Part shown: in pieces, positions 42,438 through 51,503 of the stretch
Layout of the letters: each line of letters starts with the position of its first letter
How positions within the stretch are numbered: the stretch's first letter is position 1
NCBI GenBank assembly: GCA_025352145.1
Contig: JANXTY010000047.1
Location: 62,001 to 126,000, forward strand
Reading direction: 5' to 3'
Source of the DNA: Oxalobacteraceae bacterium
GTDB lineage: Bacteria > Pseudomonadota > Gammaproteobacteria > Burkholderiales > Burkholderiaceae_D
Length of the DNA: 64,000 nucleotides
Translations under genes and position numbers: made by a program
Notes under the pieces: generated by a model
The model's database searches: none
What the model was told of the DNA's origin: nothing
Seen by the model: the letters and a program-made list of their open reading frames with translations, nothing else

Positions 42438-42470
42438 CTGATCGGCGCTATTTTCTCTGATGCCGATCAG
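42438..42470 (+). other. Intercistronic hairpin between MCP and CheA genes
   Basis: A perfect 9-bp stem (ctgatcggc/gccgatcag) closes a 15-nt loop just after the MCP stop. There is no following T-run, so it may be a weak terminator or an mRNA stabiliser that sets relative expression. Confidence 0.55.
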
Positions 42471-42519
42471 TGTGATTAATTTGTGATTAACGTGCTTAAT
42501 CTGATTAGCCAAAGACATC

Positions 42520-45500
42520 ATGAAACGACTAGAATTCAATCCCGCTGATTTCAATCAGGTCGTCATTGGTGCGTTAGACGAAGTATTTGGTGCGCTCGAG
42601 TCGGAGCGTTTTCTCAGTGGCGGCATTGCCGGCGTTCACCACGCTTTGGGTTGTCATGTCGAGCAAATCAGGCATATCCGGGGGGCGGCGCGTTCTGCCG
42701 ACATGCCCGGACTACAGTGGGTATGCTCATTGATAGAGCGCAATTTGATAGCGTTCTACAACCAAAACCGGCTGCTCACGCCGGAAGAACACACAGTATT
42801 AGGTGAATGGCCTGAATTGTTGGCCAGTTATTCGCTCAACCAAAGTGATTACAAAATCGAATCGCTTCTTAATTATGTTGCTGTACCAACTTGGCCCGCC
42901 CCATTGCAAGATTCCTATAGAGAGGAGTTGCGGCGCCTTCTCAGTAGCGATCCCATTGGACGCGATCCAAACAGTTCGGAATGCGCCCGTCTTTCTCTCG
43001 TACCTTATCCTGCATGTGATGAGAACGATGTCAGTACAGAGCGGTCGTTACTTAAGCAGCCATCGTTCGAACAATCCTTACCTGAGGCGCAATGCCGAAT
43101 GGCCGATCCAATCGAGTCTGGCGATGAATTGAAAGTTGACATGGCGATCGAAGCGAGCAGTACGAAGCAAGAGGCGGCAGACCCCTGCATCACACTGTAC
43201 GATGCCCTGGATGCACTCATCGCTACGATGAGTGTGGAAGATGCCTTCGGATCTAGTGAAACCGGTGATGCGACTGTGCTCAATCAGTATGCGGAAAACC
43301 TGGATGCACTATCGTCTTGCGCCGTCGAGACAGGGGTGGCCGAGTTAGCGACAGCCTGCACCGTATTTGCTCAACGTATTCGTGAGCTGGCAACCCAGGG
43401 GCGTTGTATCACGGAAGAGGAACGCGCACGCTTGGACCGGTTTCCTATGATGGCGATGAGCTGTATCGCCGATCCGGCAAATGTAGAAGCAGGTGATGCG
43501 TTGATGGAGCTTGTATTGGAGTCTGCGATGGCTACCAATGGAGACATTCCGTGCGTTGCAGATCTGTCGGCACCTGACGACGTGAGCATAGAGCCAATTG
43601 GTAGTAGCTCAGCTGAAATAATTTCCGGTGATAACCCGGAAGCTGAATTTGTGAATGAGGTTGATGTTGAGGTTGAGGTTGAGGTCAATGCGGAGGCTGG
43701 GATTGAGGTCAATGCTGAGGCTGAGGTCGATGTGGAGATTGCGCTTGACGCGGAGCTTGAGCTTCAGGTTAAGGTTGATGTTACCCATATTGACGTTATC
43801 CATGAAACCCAGGAAATTAGCAGCGATATGCTGTCCCTGCTGGCCAAAGAGCTTTGGATGATGAATGAGCCACTGGCCAAAGATCTTGCTGTTGCAACTG
43901 ACTTCGATAGCGCTGCAGAAATACGCAGTGAAGGGTTGATCAATTACGTGGATACGCTGGTCCGCATCAGTGCCACAGCGGAATCGGTAGGGCTGCCGAC
44001 ATTAAGCGGAATTTTGAATTGTTTGATACAGCAGATGGGGACTTTGGTCGATGGCCTCACAGCCGATCATGGTCAATTGCTGGAGCAGCTGCCGCAAAAA
44101 TTGGCCAGCTATCTGTCCTGTCCCACCAATGAAGAATACTGCTTGGCCTTGGTTGCACTGTTGGCGCACACTACCTGGGCTAGCCCCCTGGATGCAGATG
44201 CAGCACAGGGATGGGCGATGGCCCTTGCCAACGTCGTGATGATTGCTGAGAGCGAGATTGCCAACGAACGCATTAGCACAGCCAGCGCCGAGGATGTATC
44301 GATAGAACTCCCGCACGATATCAACATGGAGTTGCTGGAAGGTCTGTTGCAAGAATTGCCGATCCAAGTTCAAAGTTTTACCGCAGCAATCGAGCGTTTC
44401 GCTGCCGGGAACGGCACCATGACCGATGTCAACCAAGCCAAACGTGCCGCGCACACTCTCAAGGGCGCGGCAAATACCGTCGGCGTGGCTGGGATCGCTA
44501 ACTTGACCCATCATCTGGAAGATTTGCTGATTGGTATTTCAAATGAAAATACTTTGCCCGACAAGGCATTGACGATCTTACTGACCGAGGCTGGGGATTG
44601 TCTGGAAGCCATGAGCGAAGCAGTGATGGAGTCGGGGCCAACACCGATACAGGCCCAAGAGTTGATGCAGAAAGTGCTGGACTATGCAAACCATGTAGAG
44701 CATACGCCGAGCACGGGCGGTGTGACGTTGGCGCAAAATACAGATGCGATGCTGCAGGACACACAAGATGCCGAGAAAAATTCTGAGAAAAATATCGAGC
44801 AGGGAACTGACCAGGACACCGAGCATGCAGTAGCTGACTTGCCCGATTCAGCGGCTCCTGCAGCGGGTCAGATGTTACGGGTTCCCGCGTTGGTGGTGGA
44901 TGAACTGTTGCGTCTGGCTGGTGAAAACGTCATCTCCAATGCCCAGATTCAGGAGCGTTTGCGTCAGACGCAGAAACAATCGAAATCAATTCAGAAACAA
45001 GATTCCTTATTCCAGAAATTAATTGCCGATCTGGAGAATTTGGTCGATGTGCGCGGCATTGCTGCGCCCCGCAGAGCGGCAGATCAGGAAGGTGATTTCG
45101 ATCCCCTGGAGTTTGAGCGTTACAGCGAATTGCACACGATTACGAGCCAACTGATCGAGGCAACGACCGATGCCCGTGAAATGTCGGGGCAGATCGATGA
45201 GCAATTACACGCATTGGGTGAATTGCTGGAAGTGCAGCGTCGCTTGCAGATGGAAAATCAACATGCCGTGATACGCACGCGCTTGGTTCCGGTGAGCACC
45301 ATCATTTCTCGTTTGCAGCGCAGTGTACGTCAGACCTGTCGACTCCTTGGCAAGCAAGTGGACCTGAAAATTATTGGCGAAGCCACCAGTATAGACAGCA
45401 ATATGCTGCACGATCTGACCGATCCATTGATGCATGTTCTACGCAATGCGGTAGATCATGGAATAGAATCACCCGCCGCACGATTGGCATCGAATAAATC

Positions 45501-46683
45501 GGCCGTCGCGCAGATTGAACTTAGTTTTGCGCGTGAAGGAAATTCGATCGTCGTACGTTGCAAGGACGATGGCACGGGCCTCGATTATGCCGCGATACGA
45601 CGCACTGCACAGCAGAGAAACATGATTGCCGCTGATCGTATCTTGTCCGATGAAGAGCTGGGCCGATTAATCTTGATCCCCGGTTTCTCCACGCGCGATG
45701 AGACGACCCAAGTGTCAGGACGTGGCATCGGCATGGATGCAGTGCATACCAGCATCCTGGAAATGAAAGGCTCTTTGAGTTTGCGCTCCAGCCCCGGGGG
45801 ATTGACGGTGGAGTTGCGCTTACCGGCAACCTTGTTGTCAGAGCACACATTGATGACCAAAATTAGTGGAAAATTGCTGGCCATATCCAGTCGCCGTATC
45901 CTCGATATTCATTACATTACGCGTGACCAAATCGATTCTATCGGCGACGAGCAAGTGTATCGCGTGGGCGATGCGGTTCACAGGCTGCTCAAGCTGGAAA
46001 CATTGCTCGACCTTCCAAGCAATCCGAATGAAGCAACCCAGGCTGGCTTCCCTGTTCTTCTTACCGATACCGATTCCGGTGTGCCATGTGCCATTCTTGT
46101 CCATGAATTAGTCGATGGGCGCGAAGTGGTGGTGAAAAAACTAGGTCGTTATGTGCCAAAAATTCAGGGCACCATCGGGGCCGTTATTCTCGGCGATGGT
46201 AGCGTAGCACCAGTGATCGACTTGCCCGAACTGTTGCGTGCTTCTTCGCCGCAGCATCACGCATTTGGCCTAAGCAGTACATTCATTCCTGCAACGGAAC
46301 GTCCGGTAGCGTCAGTGATGCGCACGGCATTAGTGATCGATGATTCGCTGACGGCACGACGTGTCACGGCGCGTATTATGAAGGATGCAGGATATGCAGT
46401 GCAGACGGCGATTGATGGTTTGGAAGCGGTGGCTTTATTAGAAAAACTGGTTCCAGATGTGATCCTGGTGGATATGGAAATGCCCCGCATGAACGGCCTG
46501 GAACTGACGGCGCATGTGCGTGGATCTGCGGCCACCAAAAAAGTGCCGGTCATCATGATCACTTCCCGCTCCACCGAAAAACATCGCAAACAAGGCAGCG
46601 CAGCAGGTGTCGATGCTTATCTGGTGAAACCGTTTAGTGAGGATACTTTACTGGAACACGTCAATCGATTGGTGACAACATGA
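42520..46683 (+). CDS. chpA: ChpA/PilL-like hybrid CheA histidine kinase
   Basis: A 1387-aa hybrid kinase. The N-terminal 600 residues hold three Hpt-like helical modules (near 1-150, 205-345 and 425-560) that lack the phosphorylatable His motif. An acidic Val/Glu-repeat linker lies at about 378-420. A genuine Hpt follows with AHTLKGAA, whose His is residue 645. Next come the dimerisation helices, an HATPase domain (HVLRNAVDHGIESPAARL near 972, GRGIGMDAVHTSI), a CheW domain (about 1120-1250) and a C-terminal receiver (from 1268, phosphoacceptor Asp1318 in ILVDMEMPRMNG). It would phosphorylate the receiver proteins of this operon. The stop overlaps the next CheW gene by four bases. Confidence 0.9.
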   Translation: MKRLEFNPADFNQVVIGALDEVFGALESERFLSGGIAGVHHALGCHVEQIRHIRGAARSADMPGLQWVCSLIERNLIAFYNQNRLLTPEEHTVLGEWPELLASYSLNQSDYKIESLLNYVAVPTWPAPLQDSYREELRRLLSSDPIGRDPNSSECARLSLVPYPACDENDVSTERSLLKQPSFEQSLPEAQCRMADPIESGDELKVDMAIEASSTKQEAADPCITLYDALDALIATMSVEDAFGSSETGDATVLNQYAENLDALSSCAVETGVAELATACTVFAQRIRELATQGRCITEEERARLDRFPMMAMSCIADPANVEAGDALMELVLESAMATNGDIPCVADLSAPDDVSIEPIGSSSAEIISGDNPEAEFVNEVDVEVEVEVNAEAGIEVNAEAEVDVEIALDAELELQVKVDVTHIDVIHETQEISSDMLSLLAKELWMMNEPLAKDLAVATDFDSAAEIRSEGLINYVDTLVRISATAESVGLPTLSGILNCLIQQMGTLVDGLTADHGQLLEQLPQKLASYLSCPTNEEYCLALVALLAHTTWASPLDADAAQGWAMALANVVMIAESEIANERISTASAEDVSIELPHDINMELLEGLLQELPIQVQSFTAAIERFAAGNGTMTDVNQAKRAAHTLKGAANTVGVAGIANLTHHLEDLLIGISNENTLPDKALTILLTEAGDCLEAMSEAVMESGPTPIQAQELMQKVLDYANHVEHTPSTGGVTLAQNTDAMLQDTQDAEKNSEKNIEQGTDQDTEHAVADLPDSAAPAAGQMLRVPALVVDELLRLAGENVISNAQIQERLRQTQKQSKSIQKQDSLFQKLIADLENLVDVRGIAAPRRAADQEGDFDPLEFERYSELHTITSQLIEATTDAREMSGQIDEQLHALGELLEVQRRLQMENQHAVIRTRLVPVSTIISRLQRSVRQTCRLLGKQVDLKIIGEATSIDSNMLHDLTDPLMHVLRNAVDHGIESPAARLASNKSAVAQIELSFAREGNSIVVRCKDDGTGLDYAAIRRTAQQRNMIAADRILSDEELGRLILIPGFSTRDETTQVSGRGIGMDAVHTSILEMKGSLSLRSSPGGLTVELRLPATLLSEHTLMTKISGKLLAISSRRILDIHYITRDQIDSIGDEQVYRVGDAVHRLLKLETLLDLPSNPNEATQAGFPVLLTDTDSGVPCAILVHELVDGREVVVKKLGRYVPKIQGTIGAVILGDGSVAPVIDLPELLRASSPQHHAFGLSSTFIPATERPVASVMRTALVIDDSLTARRVTARIMKDAGYAVQTAIDGLEAVALLEKLVPDVILVDMEMPRMNGLELTAHVRGSAATKKVPVIMITSRSTEKHRKQGSAAGVDAYLVKPFSEDTLLEHVNRLVTT

Positions 46684-47171
46684 GCAATGCCACCTTGACC
46701 GAACAGGCGAGCGAGACGCAGAAAGTCGTCATTCTGAATATTGGCGGACTCAAACTGATCTTGCCGCAAGCCGACATTCGCGCAGTAGAATCGATTGTCG
46801 ATGTTAATTTGCACGATCCGCCCGACAATGGCGCAGGCTGGGTTGCTTATCAAGGGCAGCGTTGGCCGGTGTATTGTCTATCTGATGAACTTCGTTTTTT
46901 ATGTACGCCGCCCGATACGCGGCGTGCCTGCGTTTTAATGACTGTTCCCGGCGGTTATCTCGGTCTTATCTGTGACGATGTGCGTGTTCTGGTGCGCTTC
47001 TCGGCATCCTGTTTTGATCTTCCCCTTTCGATGCGGTTACCCATGTCGCCGGTCTCTGGTTTGGTCAGCGTCGAAGATAGTATTGCTTGCGTTAGCGATG
47101 CAGGCAGATTGGCCAATTTTGTTGCGCATGCAGCGAGTTCGCCATATAGTAGTGAGCACGATGTTCGGTAA
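46680..47171 (+). CDS. CheW-like protein (ChpC-like)
   Basis: A 163-aa CheW-domain protein, divergent. It shows VVILNIGGLKLILPQADIRAVESIV, GWVAYQGQRWPVYCLSDEL and SVEDSIACVSDAGRLANF. It starts inside the CheA stop (ATGA overlap), so expression is coupled. In Pil-Chp systems ChpC occupies this position. Accessory CheW proteins can connect extra receptors to the kinase. Confidence 0.8.
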   Translation: MSNATLTEQASETQKVVILNIGGLKLILPQADIRAVESIVDVNLHDPPDNGAGWVAYQGQRWPVYCLSDELRFLCTPPDTRRACVLMTVPGGYLGLICDDVRVLVRFSASCFDLPLSMRLPMSPVSGLVSVEDSIACVSDAGRLANFVAHAASSPYSSEHDVR

Positions 47172-47307
47172 ATTTTGGAAGCTTATAACGATTTTACAAG
47201 GGCTTGGGAACGTTCCTTAAGCAAGGACGTGGCGGTATATGTGAAACCTGCCCACTATCGGATTGCCTATGTCATATTGGGAAAATGCTTTGATAAAGGA
47301 CACTGTG

Positions 47308-48006
47308 ATGAAAGCCTTTGTTCGTGAGCAGGAAGCAGTGTCTGATGTGGCCTCCCGCGCGGCGGCAGATGCATTGGAAGCCATTCAGGAAGAACGGCAA
47401 TTACCTCCATCAAACGTTTTTTGGCAACAGGGGAAGGTCTCTCCTACCAACCGGCAGGCCCTATTTGGGCATCGTCCCGCGACGATCTGGTTGACTGGAT
47501 TGAGCGGCGCAGGAAAATCGACGATTGCTTTTGAACTGGAACGACAACTATTGACAGATGGCCGACCCTGCTTTGTACTGGATGGTGATAATTTGCGCCA
47601 TCATTTGAATCGGGATTTGGGATTTTCTGCCGACGATCGAAGGGAAAATATCCGCCGTACTGCCGAAGTCGCCCTGCTGATGAATGAAGCTGGCTTGATC
47701 GTCATTTGCTCTCTTATCTCGCCATATCGTGACAACCGGGCATTGGCGAAAGAGATCATCGGAGAAAAAAGATTTATCGAGGTATACGTCAGCACCGCAC
47801 CGGAAGTATGCGAAGCACGTGATGTAAAAGGCCTGTACGCAAAAGCACGCGCCGGAAAAATCGCCAGCTTCACCGGCGTCTCGTCATTGTACGAAGCGCC
47901 CTTGGCGCCAGCGCTGGCGATCGACACGGGAGCCATACCATTGGCCGATTCTTCACGTGCGATATTCGATCATCTTGCAAAGGAATTTTTTGGGGCGCTC
48001 GATTGA
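47308..48006 (+). CDS. cysC: Adenylyl-sulfate (APS) kinase
   Basis: This enzyme phosphorylates adenosine 5'-phosphosulfate at the 3' position to give PAPS, the sulfate donor. The 232-aa product has a helical N-terminal extension of about 35 residues, then the CysC core: NVFWQQGKVSPTNRQ, GHRPATIWLTGLSGAGKS (Walker A, about residues 64-71), LDGDNLRHHLNRDLGFSADD, RRTAEVALLMNEAGLIV and FIEVYVSTAPEVCEARDVKGLYAKA. The ATG at 47308 follows aaggacactgtg. The gene lies 136 bases after a CheW gene and overlaps the next gene by four bases. No ATP sulfurylase or reductase gene is nearby, so the role here is PAPS supply rather than assimilation. Confidence 0.92.
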   Translation: MKAFVREQEAVSDVASRAAADALEAIQEERQLPPSNVFWQQGKVSPTNRQALFGHRPATIWLTGLSGAGKSTIAFELERQLLTDGRPCFVLDGDNLRHHLNRDLGFSADDRRENIRRTAEVALLMNEAGLIVICSLISPYRDNRALAKEIIGEKRFIEVYVSTAPEVCEARDVKGLYAKARAGKIASFTGVSSLYEAPLAPALAIDTGAIPLADSSRAIFDHLAKEFFGALD

Positions 48007-50303
48007 AAAAATCTGGCGCCAAAATCGCATCCAGTCCATTGCCTCTTCGTGCTTACGACGTATTTAATGGCGATGCCGACGGCATTTGCGCATTACATCA
48101 GTTGCGGATGGCATATCCATGCGATGCCACGCTCATCACAGGCATAAAGCGCAACATCGATTTATTGCGGGACGTCCCTTCTTCTGCAGAGGCCGAGGTG
48201 ACTGTACTGGACGTGTCGTTGGACTCCAACATCGATGCGCTCAAACGTATTCTCGATGCCGGCGCACAGGTTACTTATGTTGATCATCATTCGGCGACGC
48301 AAGCATTTGAGCATCCTCAATTGCGTGCCTACCTTGACGATAGCCCGGTGGTGTGCACCAGCATACTGGTTGATCGATATCTGAAAGGACGATATCGGCA
48401 GTGGGCAATTGTCGGTGCCTTTGGCGACAATCTCATTGAGGTGGGGCAGGCAATGGCACGTGAAATCGGCTTGTCAGAGAGCGACACTACTACATTGCAA
48501 GAGCTCGGATTTTTACTCAATTACAACGCGTATGGCGAACGTGTTGAGGATTTGCATGTGGCCCCAGAGGCGCTTTACAAAGCGTTACATCCATATTCAG
48601 ACCCATTTGCGTTTGTTGCGAGGGCACCAGAATATACTTTGTTAGCCTCGGCGTATCGTCAAGATACCACGCAGCTGGCTGATTTGAAGCCGGAGTGGAC
48701 AGGGGAGTGTGGCGCTATCTACGTGTTGCCATTTTCGCCTTGGGCGGGTCGCATATCCGGCGTCCTCGCCAATCAACTGATCTCTGGCGATCCTCAGAAA
48801 TCCTTTGCCGTATTATCTGAAAAAACGGATGGGTCTTTTTTGGTGAGCGTGCGTTCAGGAGCACCCGCAAAACGCAGTGCCAGCGGTTTTTGCAAGCGCT
48901 TTGCCACTGGTGGTGGCAGACGTGGGGCAGCCGGTATTAATAGTTTGCCTGCGCGCGATTTAGAACGATTCATGGCCAGTTTTTTAGAATATTTTTCTGC
49001 ACACGCAGATCCGACATCTGAGATTGTGCATGCCGATAAAGAGGATCGGCTAAAAAATCCACTGGAAACCACATCCATAAAGCCACCCCACACGATTTCC
49101 CTGATGACATTGGTGTGGCTATTTTTACGCATTGCCTGTAGCAGTTTTGGTGGCTATATGGCGATGATATCTGCGACCCAAAATATCATCGTCGTGCGAC
49201 GTAAGTTATTAACTGATGAGGACGTACTCGATGGTATTTCACTCGCTTCGGTATTGCCCGGTCCGATTGCCTTGCATGTGGTCGCCTACGTTGGCTACCG
49301 TTTGCGCGGCAATTTGGGCGCGCTGGTTGCGGTCTATGCCGCGATTGCACCTGCATTTTTGTTGATCCTGTTATTAAGTATTGCGTACTTCCGCTGGGGA
49401 CATATTCCAGCAGTAGGCAATATTTTTTTAGGCGTGGTACCGGCAGTCGCCGCTATTATTTTGAACGCCGCTGCGAGCATGTGGCGTAAATCAATCACTA
49501 GTTGGCGTGAAGGTATGTTGGCGGTGACTGCGACGGTCGTCTTGCTGGGCCTCCATGGACTACCCGTTACGTTGGTTGTCATCGTTTCTGCGGCAGTTGC
49601 GGGCTTATGGTGGTTTGGCAATGACCCTTCCCCCTTTATCGTTCCATTGGCAGAAGGCGTATCTCCATTCCCGGCACAACAAAATCTCGTTACTCCCCCT
49701 GCCGCTCTGGCATCCCCACGGGTTGACTCAAGCTGGCCTTTGCTTGCCTGTGTTCCTGGCGTTGCCTTGCTCACTTTCCTGGGGCCCGCCCTGTTATCTA
49801 AATTATTTGCTACCTTCGCCAGCCTAAGCCTGTTGTTGTTCGGCGGTGCGTATGTGTTTGTTCCCGTGTTACAGCATGCCGTGGTGGATGGTTACGGCTG
49901 GGTGACGCAGCGTGAGTTTGTCGATGCAGTGGCGATGAGCCAAATGATGCCAGGCCCGGTCATTGTGTGTGCGGCTTTCATTGGATTCAAGGTTTTTGGG
50001 CTAGCCGGTGCAATGGCTGCGACGATGGGAATTGTGATGCCTTCAACCGTAGTCATGCTGTTATGTACCCGCATGCTCGACCGGATCAAGAATTCCAAAT
50101 TGACTATGGCGGCCTTGCGCGGGGTAAGGGCGGCGGTAGTGGGCATGGTTATTCAGGCCGCTGTCTTGATTGGCAAGTCAGCTACCCCCAATTGGATCTC
50201 GCTCGTGATTTTCACGGCGGCATTGATAGCGTTAGTCCGTTATCGCGTGGAAGCTGTTTGGCTGGTGCCGATTGCGGGCGGGGTCGGATTTCTGCTTTAT
50301 TAA
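48003..50303 (+). CDS. DHH phosphoesterase fused to ChrA-type anion transporter
   Basis: A single 766-aa frame with two unrelated halves. Residues 17-335 form a DHH/DHHA1 phosphoesterase: FNGDADGI (D24, D26), TVLDVSLD (D70), YVDHHSA (94-96), GDN (141-143) and GGGRRGAAG (303-311). Residues about 366-766 form a complete two-domain CHR transporter: FLRIACSSFGGYMAMI, LASVLPGPIALHVVAYVGYRLRG, then FGGAYVFVPVLQHAVV, EFVDAVAMSQMMPGPVIV and ATMGIVMPS. DHH enzymes of the NrnA type hydrolyse PAP (pAp), and CHR proteins carry chromate and sulfate. Placed between APS kinase and sulfotransferase genes, the fusion could import sulfate and clear PAP (inference). The TTG start overlaps the cysC stop. Confidence 0.88.
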   Translation: MKKSGAKIASSPLPLRAYDVFNGDADGICALHQLRMAYPCDATLITGIKRNIDLLRDVPSSAEAEVTVLDVSLDSNIDALKRILDAGAQVTYVDHHSATQAFEHPQLRAYLDDSPVVCTSILVDRYLKGRYRQWAIVGAFGDNLIEVGQAMAREIGLSESDTTTLQELGFLLNYNAYGERVEDLHVAPEALYKALHPYSDPFAFVARAPEYTLLASAYRQDTTQLADLKPEWTGECGAIYVLPFSPWAGRISGVLANQLISGDPQKSFAVLSEKTDGSFLVSVRSGAPAKRSASGFCKRFATGGGRRGAAGINSLPARDLERFMASFLEYFSAHADPTSEIVHADKEDRLKNPLETTSIKPPHTISLMTLVWLFLRIACSSFGGYMAMISATQNIIVVRRKLLTDEDVLDGISLASVLPGPIALHVVAYVGYRLRGNLGALVAVYAAIAPAFLLILLLSIAYFRWGHIPAVGNIFLGVVPAVAAIILNAAASMWRKSITSWREGMLAVTATVVLLGLHGLPVTLVVIVSAAVAGLWWFGNDPSPFIVPLAEGVSPFPAQQNLVTPPAALASPRVDSSWPLLACVPGVALLTFLGPALLSKLFATFASLSLLLFGGAYVFVPVLQHAVVDGYGWVTQREFVDAVAMSQMMPGPVIVCAAFIGFKVFGLAGAMAATMGIVMPSTVVMLLCTRMLDRIKNSKLTMAALRGVRAAVVGMVIQAAVLIGKSATPNWISLVIFTAALIALVRYRVEAVWLVPIAGGVGFLLY

Positions 50304-50342
50304 AATTCTTCTTTCATCGATGTGTCGACTAAAGGAAATATT

Positions 50343-51470
50343 ATGAAAGCCCCACAGAAAAGCGCAGAAATCGCCGTATCAACGTCGCGGCCTCGTCCGG
50401 TTTTGATGATTCCATTGCGGCGTTGCGGCAGCCACGCCCTGCGGTTAAGGCTAAATTTTAATTCTCAATTTTGCTCGCCGTATCCTTTGCATATCGTTGA
50501 TTTTATGCCGCTGGTACCGCTTTATGGTGACCTGTCCGATGATGCCGCTTACTTTCGTCTGGTGGTTGACGTCATCGGGTTACAAACCGCAAGCATGGTG
50601 AAGTGGCCTGATGTCGTATTTGATCCGGTCGATATTTTTGATGCTTTAGCTAAAGAGCCGCGTAGCGTGCATCGTATCGTCTGGGAACTCCTCTTGCGTA
50701 CCGGGGAGCGCCATAATGCATGTGTAGTGATGGACAAGTCGCTTGACAGCGTGCGTTATGCACCCGAGCTGATGGCCTTGTTTCCCGACATGCTGTTTCT
50801 TAACGTCGTGCGCGATCCACGTGCCCAGGTGGCATCCATCAATCGTGCCATCATCCACGAATTTGATACCACTCTCAATGCGGGTATTTGGGCAGAAGCC
50901 CATCGCATCGGACGTGCATTGGTTGCCCAATATCCTGAGCGGGTATTGACGATTCGCTTTGAAGATTTCTTGATGAATCAAGAAGCGATTCTGCGCAAAA
51001 TATGTTATTTTTTTGGGATAGATTTTTTACCGGAAATGCTCGACGTTACGAAATCGCCAGAGGCACAACAGATTTCCCATATGTCGGCACTGTGGGAGTC
51101 AAATTGTTTCGCACCCATTGCTGCCAATAAAGATAAATTCAAGACACAGCTCTCACTGCCCGAGATCGAAATTATCGAGACGATTAATCGTGATCACATG
51201 CTCCACTATGGCTATGAATTAATGACCGAGGCGCAAGCCCTTGTGCCAGACGAAACGATACACAATGCATGCCGCAAACGATCAGAAGCAGGGCGGTTAA
51301 ACGCTTGGGTGGAGATGGAGAAGAAAAACTATCAAGATTTTATACTGCGTCGTTTCAGGGCGGATTATCTTGCCCGTGTTCGTAGCAGCCTCGAGCGTAT
51401 TGCGGGAAATAATATCAAAGCGCCGGCTAGTATCAAGGAAACAGATCGAATAGCCGCCACAGTAGCTTAA
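50343..51470 (+). CDS. PAPS-dependent sulfotransferase family protein
   Basis: A 375-aa protein of the P-loop sulfotransferase fold. The 5'-phosphosulfate loop is LMIPLRRCGSHALRLRL near residue 22-38, and the 3'-phosphate motif is LFLNVVRDPRAQVASINRAI near residue 155. LTIRFEDFLMNQEAILRKIC matches the conserved acidic helix. There is no signal peptide or membrane helix, so it acts in the cytoplasm. The acceptor is unknown; candidates are lipids, glycans or small metabolites. The start at 50343 follows aaaggaaatatt. The gene lies 39 bases after the DHH-ChrA fusion and 33 before a CheW gene. Confidence 0.85.
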   Translation: MKAPQKSAEIAVSTSRPRPVLMIPLRRCGSHALRLRLNFNSQFCSPYPLHIVDFMPLVPLYGDLSDDAAYFRLVVDVIGLQTASMVKWPDVVFDPVDIFDALAKEPRSVHRIVWELLLRTGERHNACVVMDKSLDSVRYAPELMALFPDMLFLNVVRDPRAQVASINRAIIHEFDTTLNAGIWAEAHRIGRALVAQYPERVLTIRFEDFLMNQEAILRKICYFFGIDFLPEMLDVTKSPEAQQISHMSALWESNCFAPIAANKDKFKTQLSLPEIEIIETINRDHMLHYGYELMTEAQALVPDETIHNACRKRSEAGRLNAWVEMEKKNYQDFILRRFRADYLARVRSSLERIAGNNIKAPASIKETDRIAATVA

Positions 51471-51503
51471 GTTGGGTAATGCATAGAGTAAAGAGAGAAA
51501 ATC

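Noticed and set aside
43371-43803. Minus-strand frames opposite the CheA acidic repeat
   Set aside because: They are shadows of the Val/Glu repeat with no independent support.
47172-47307. Palindrome ggaacgttcc upstream of cysC as an operator
   Set aside because: It is only 10 bp, occurs once, and matches no regulator site I can name.
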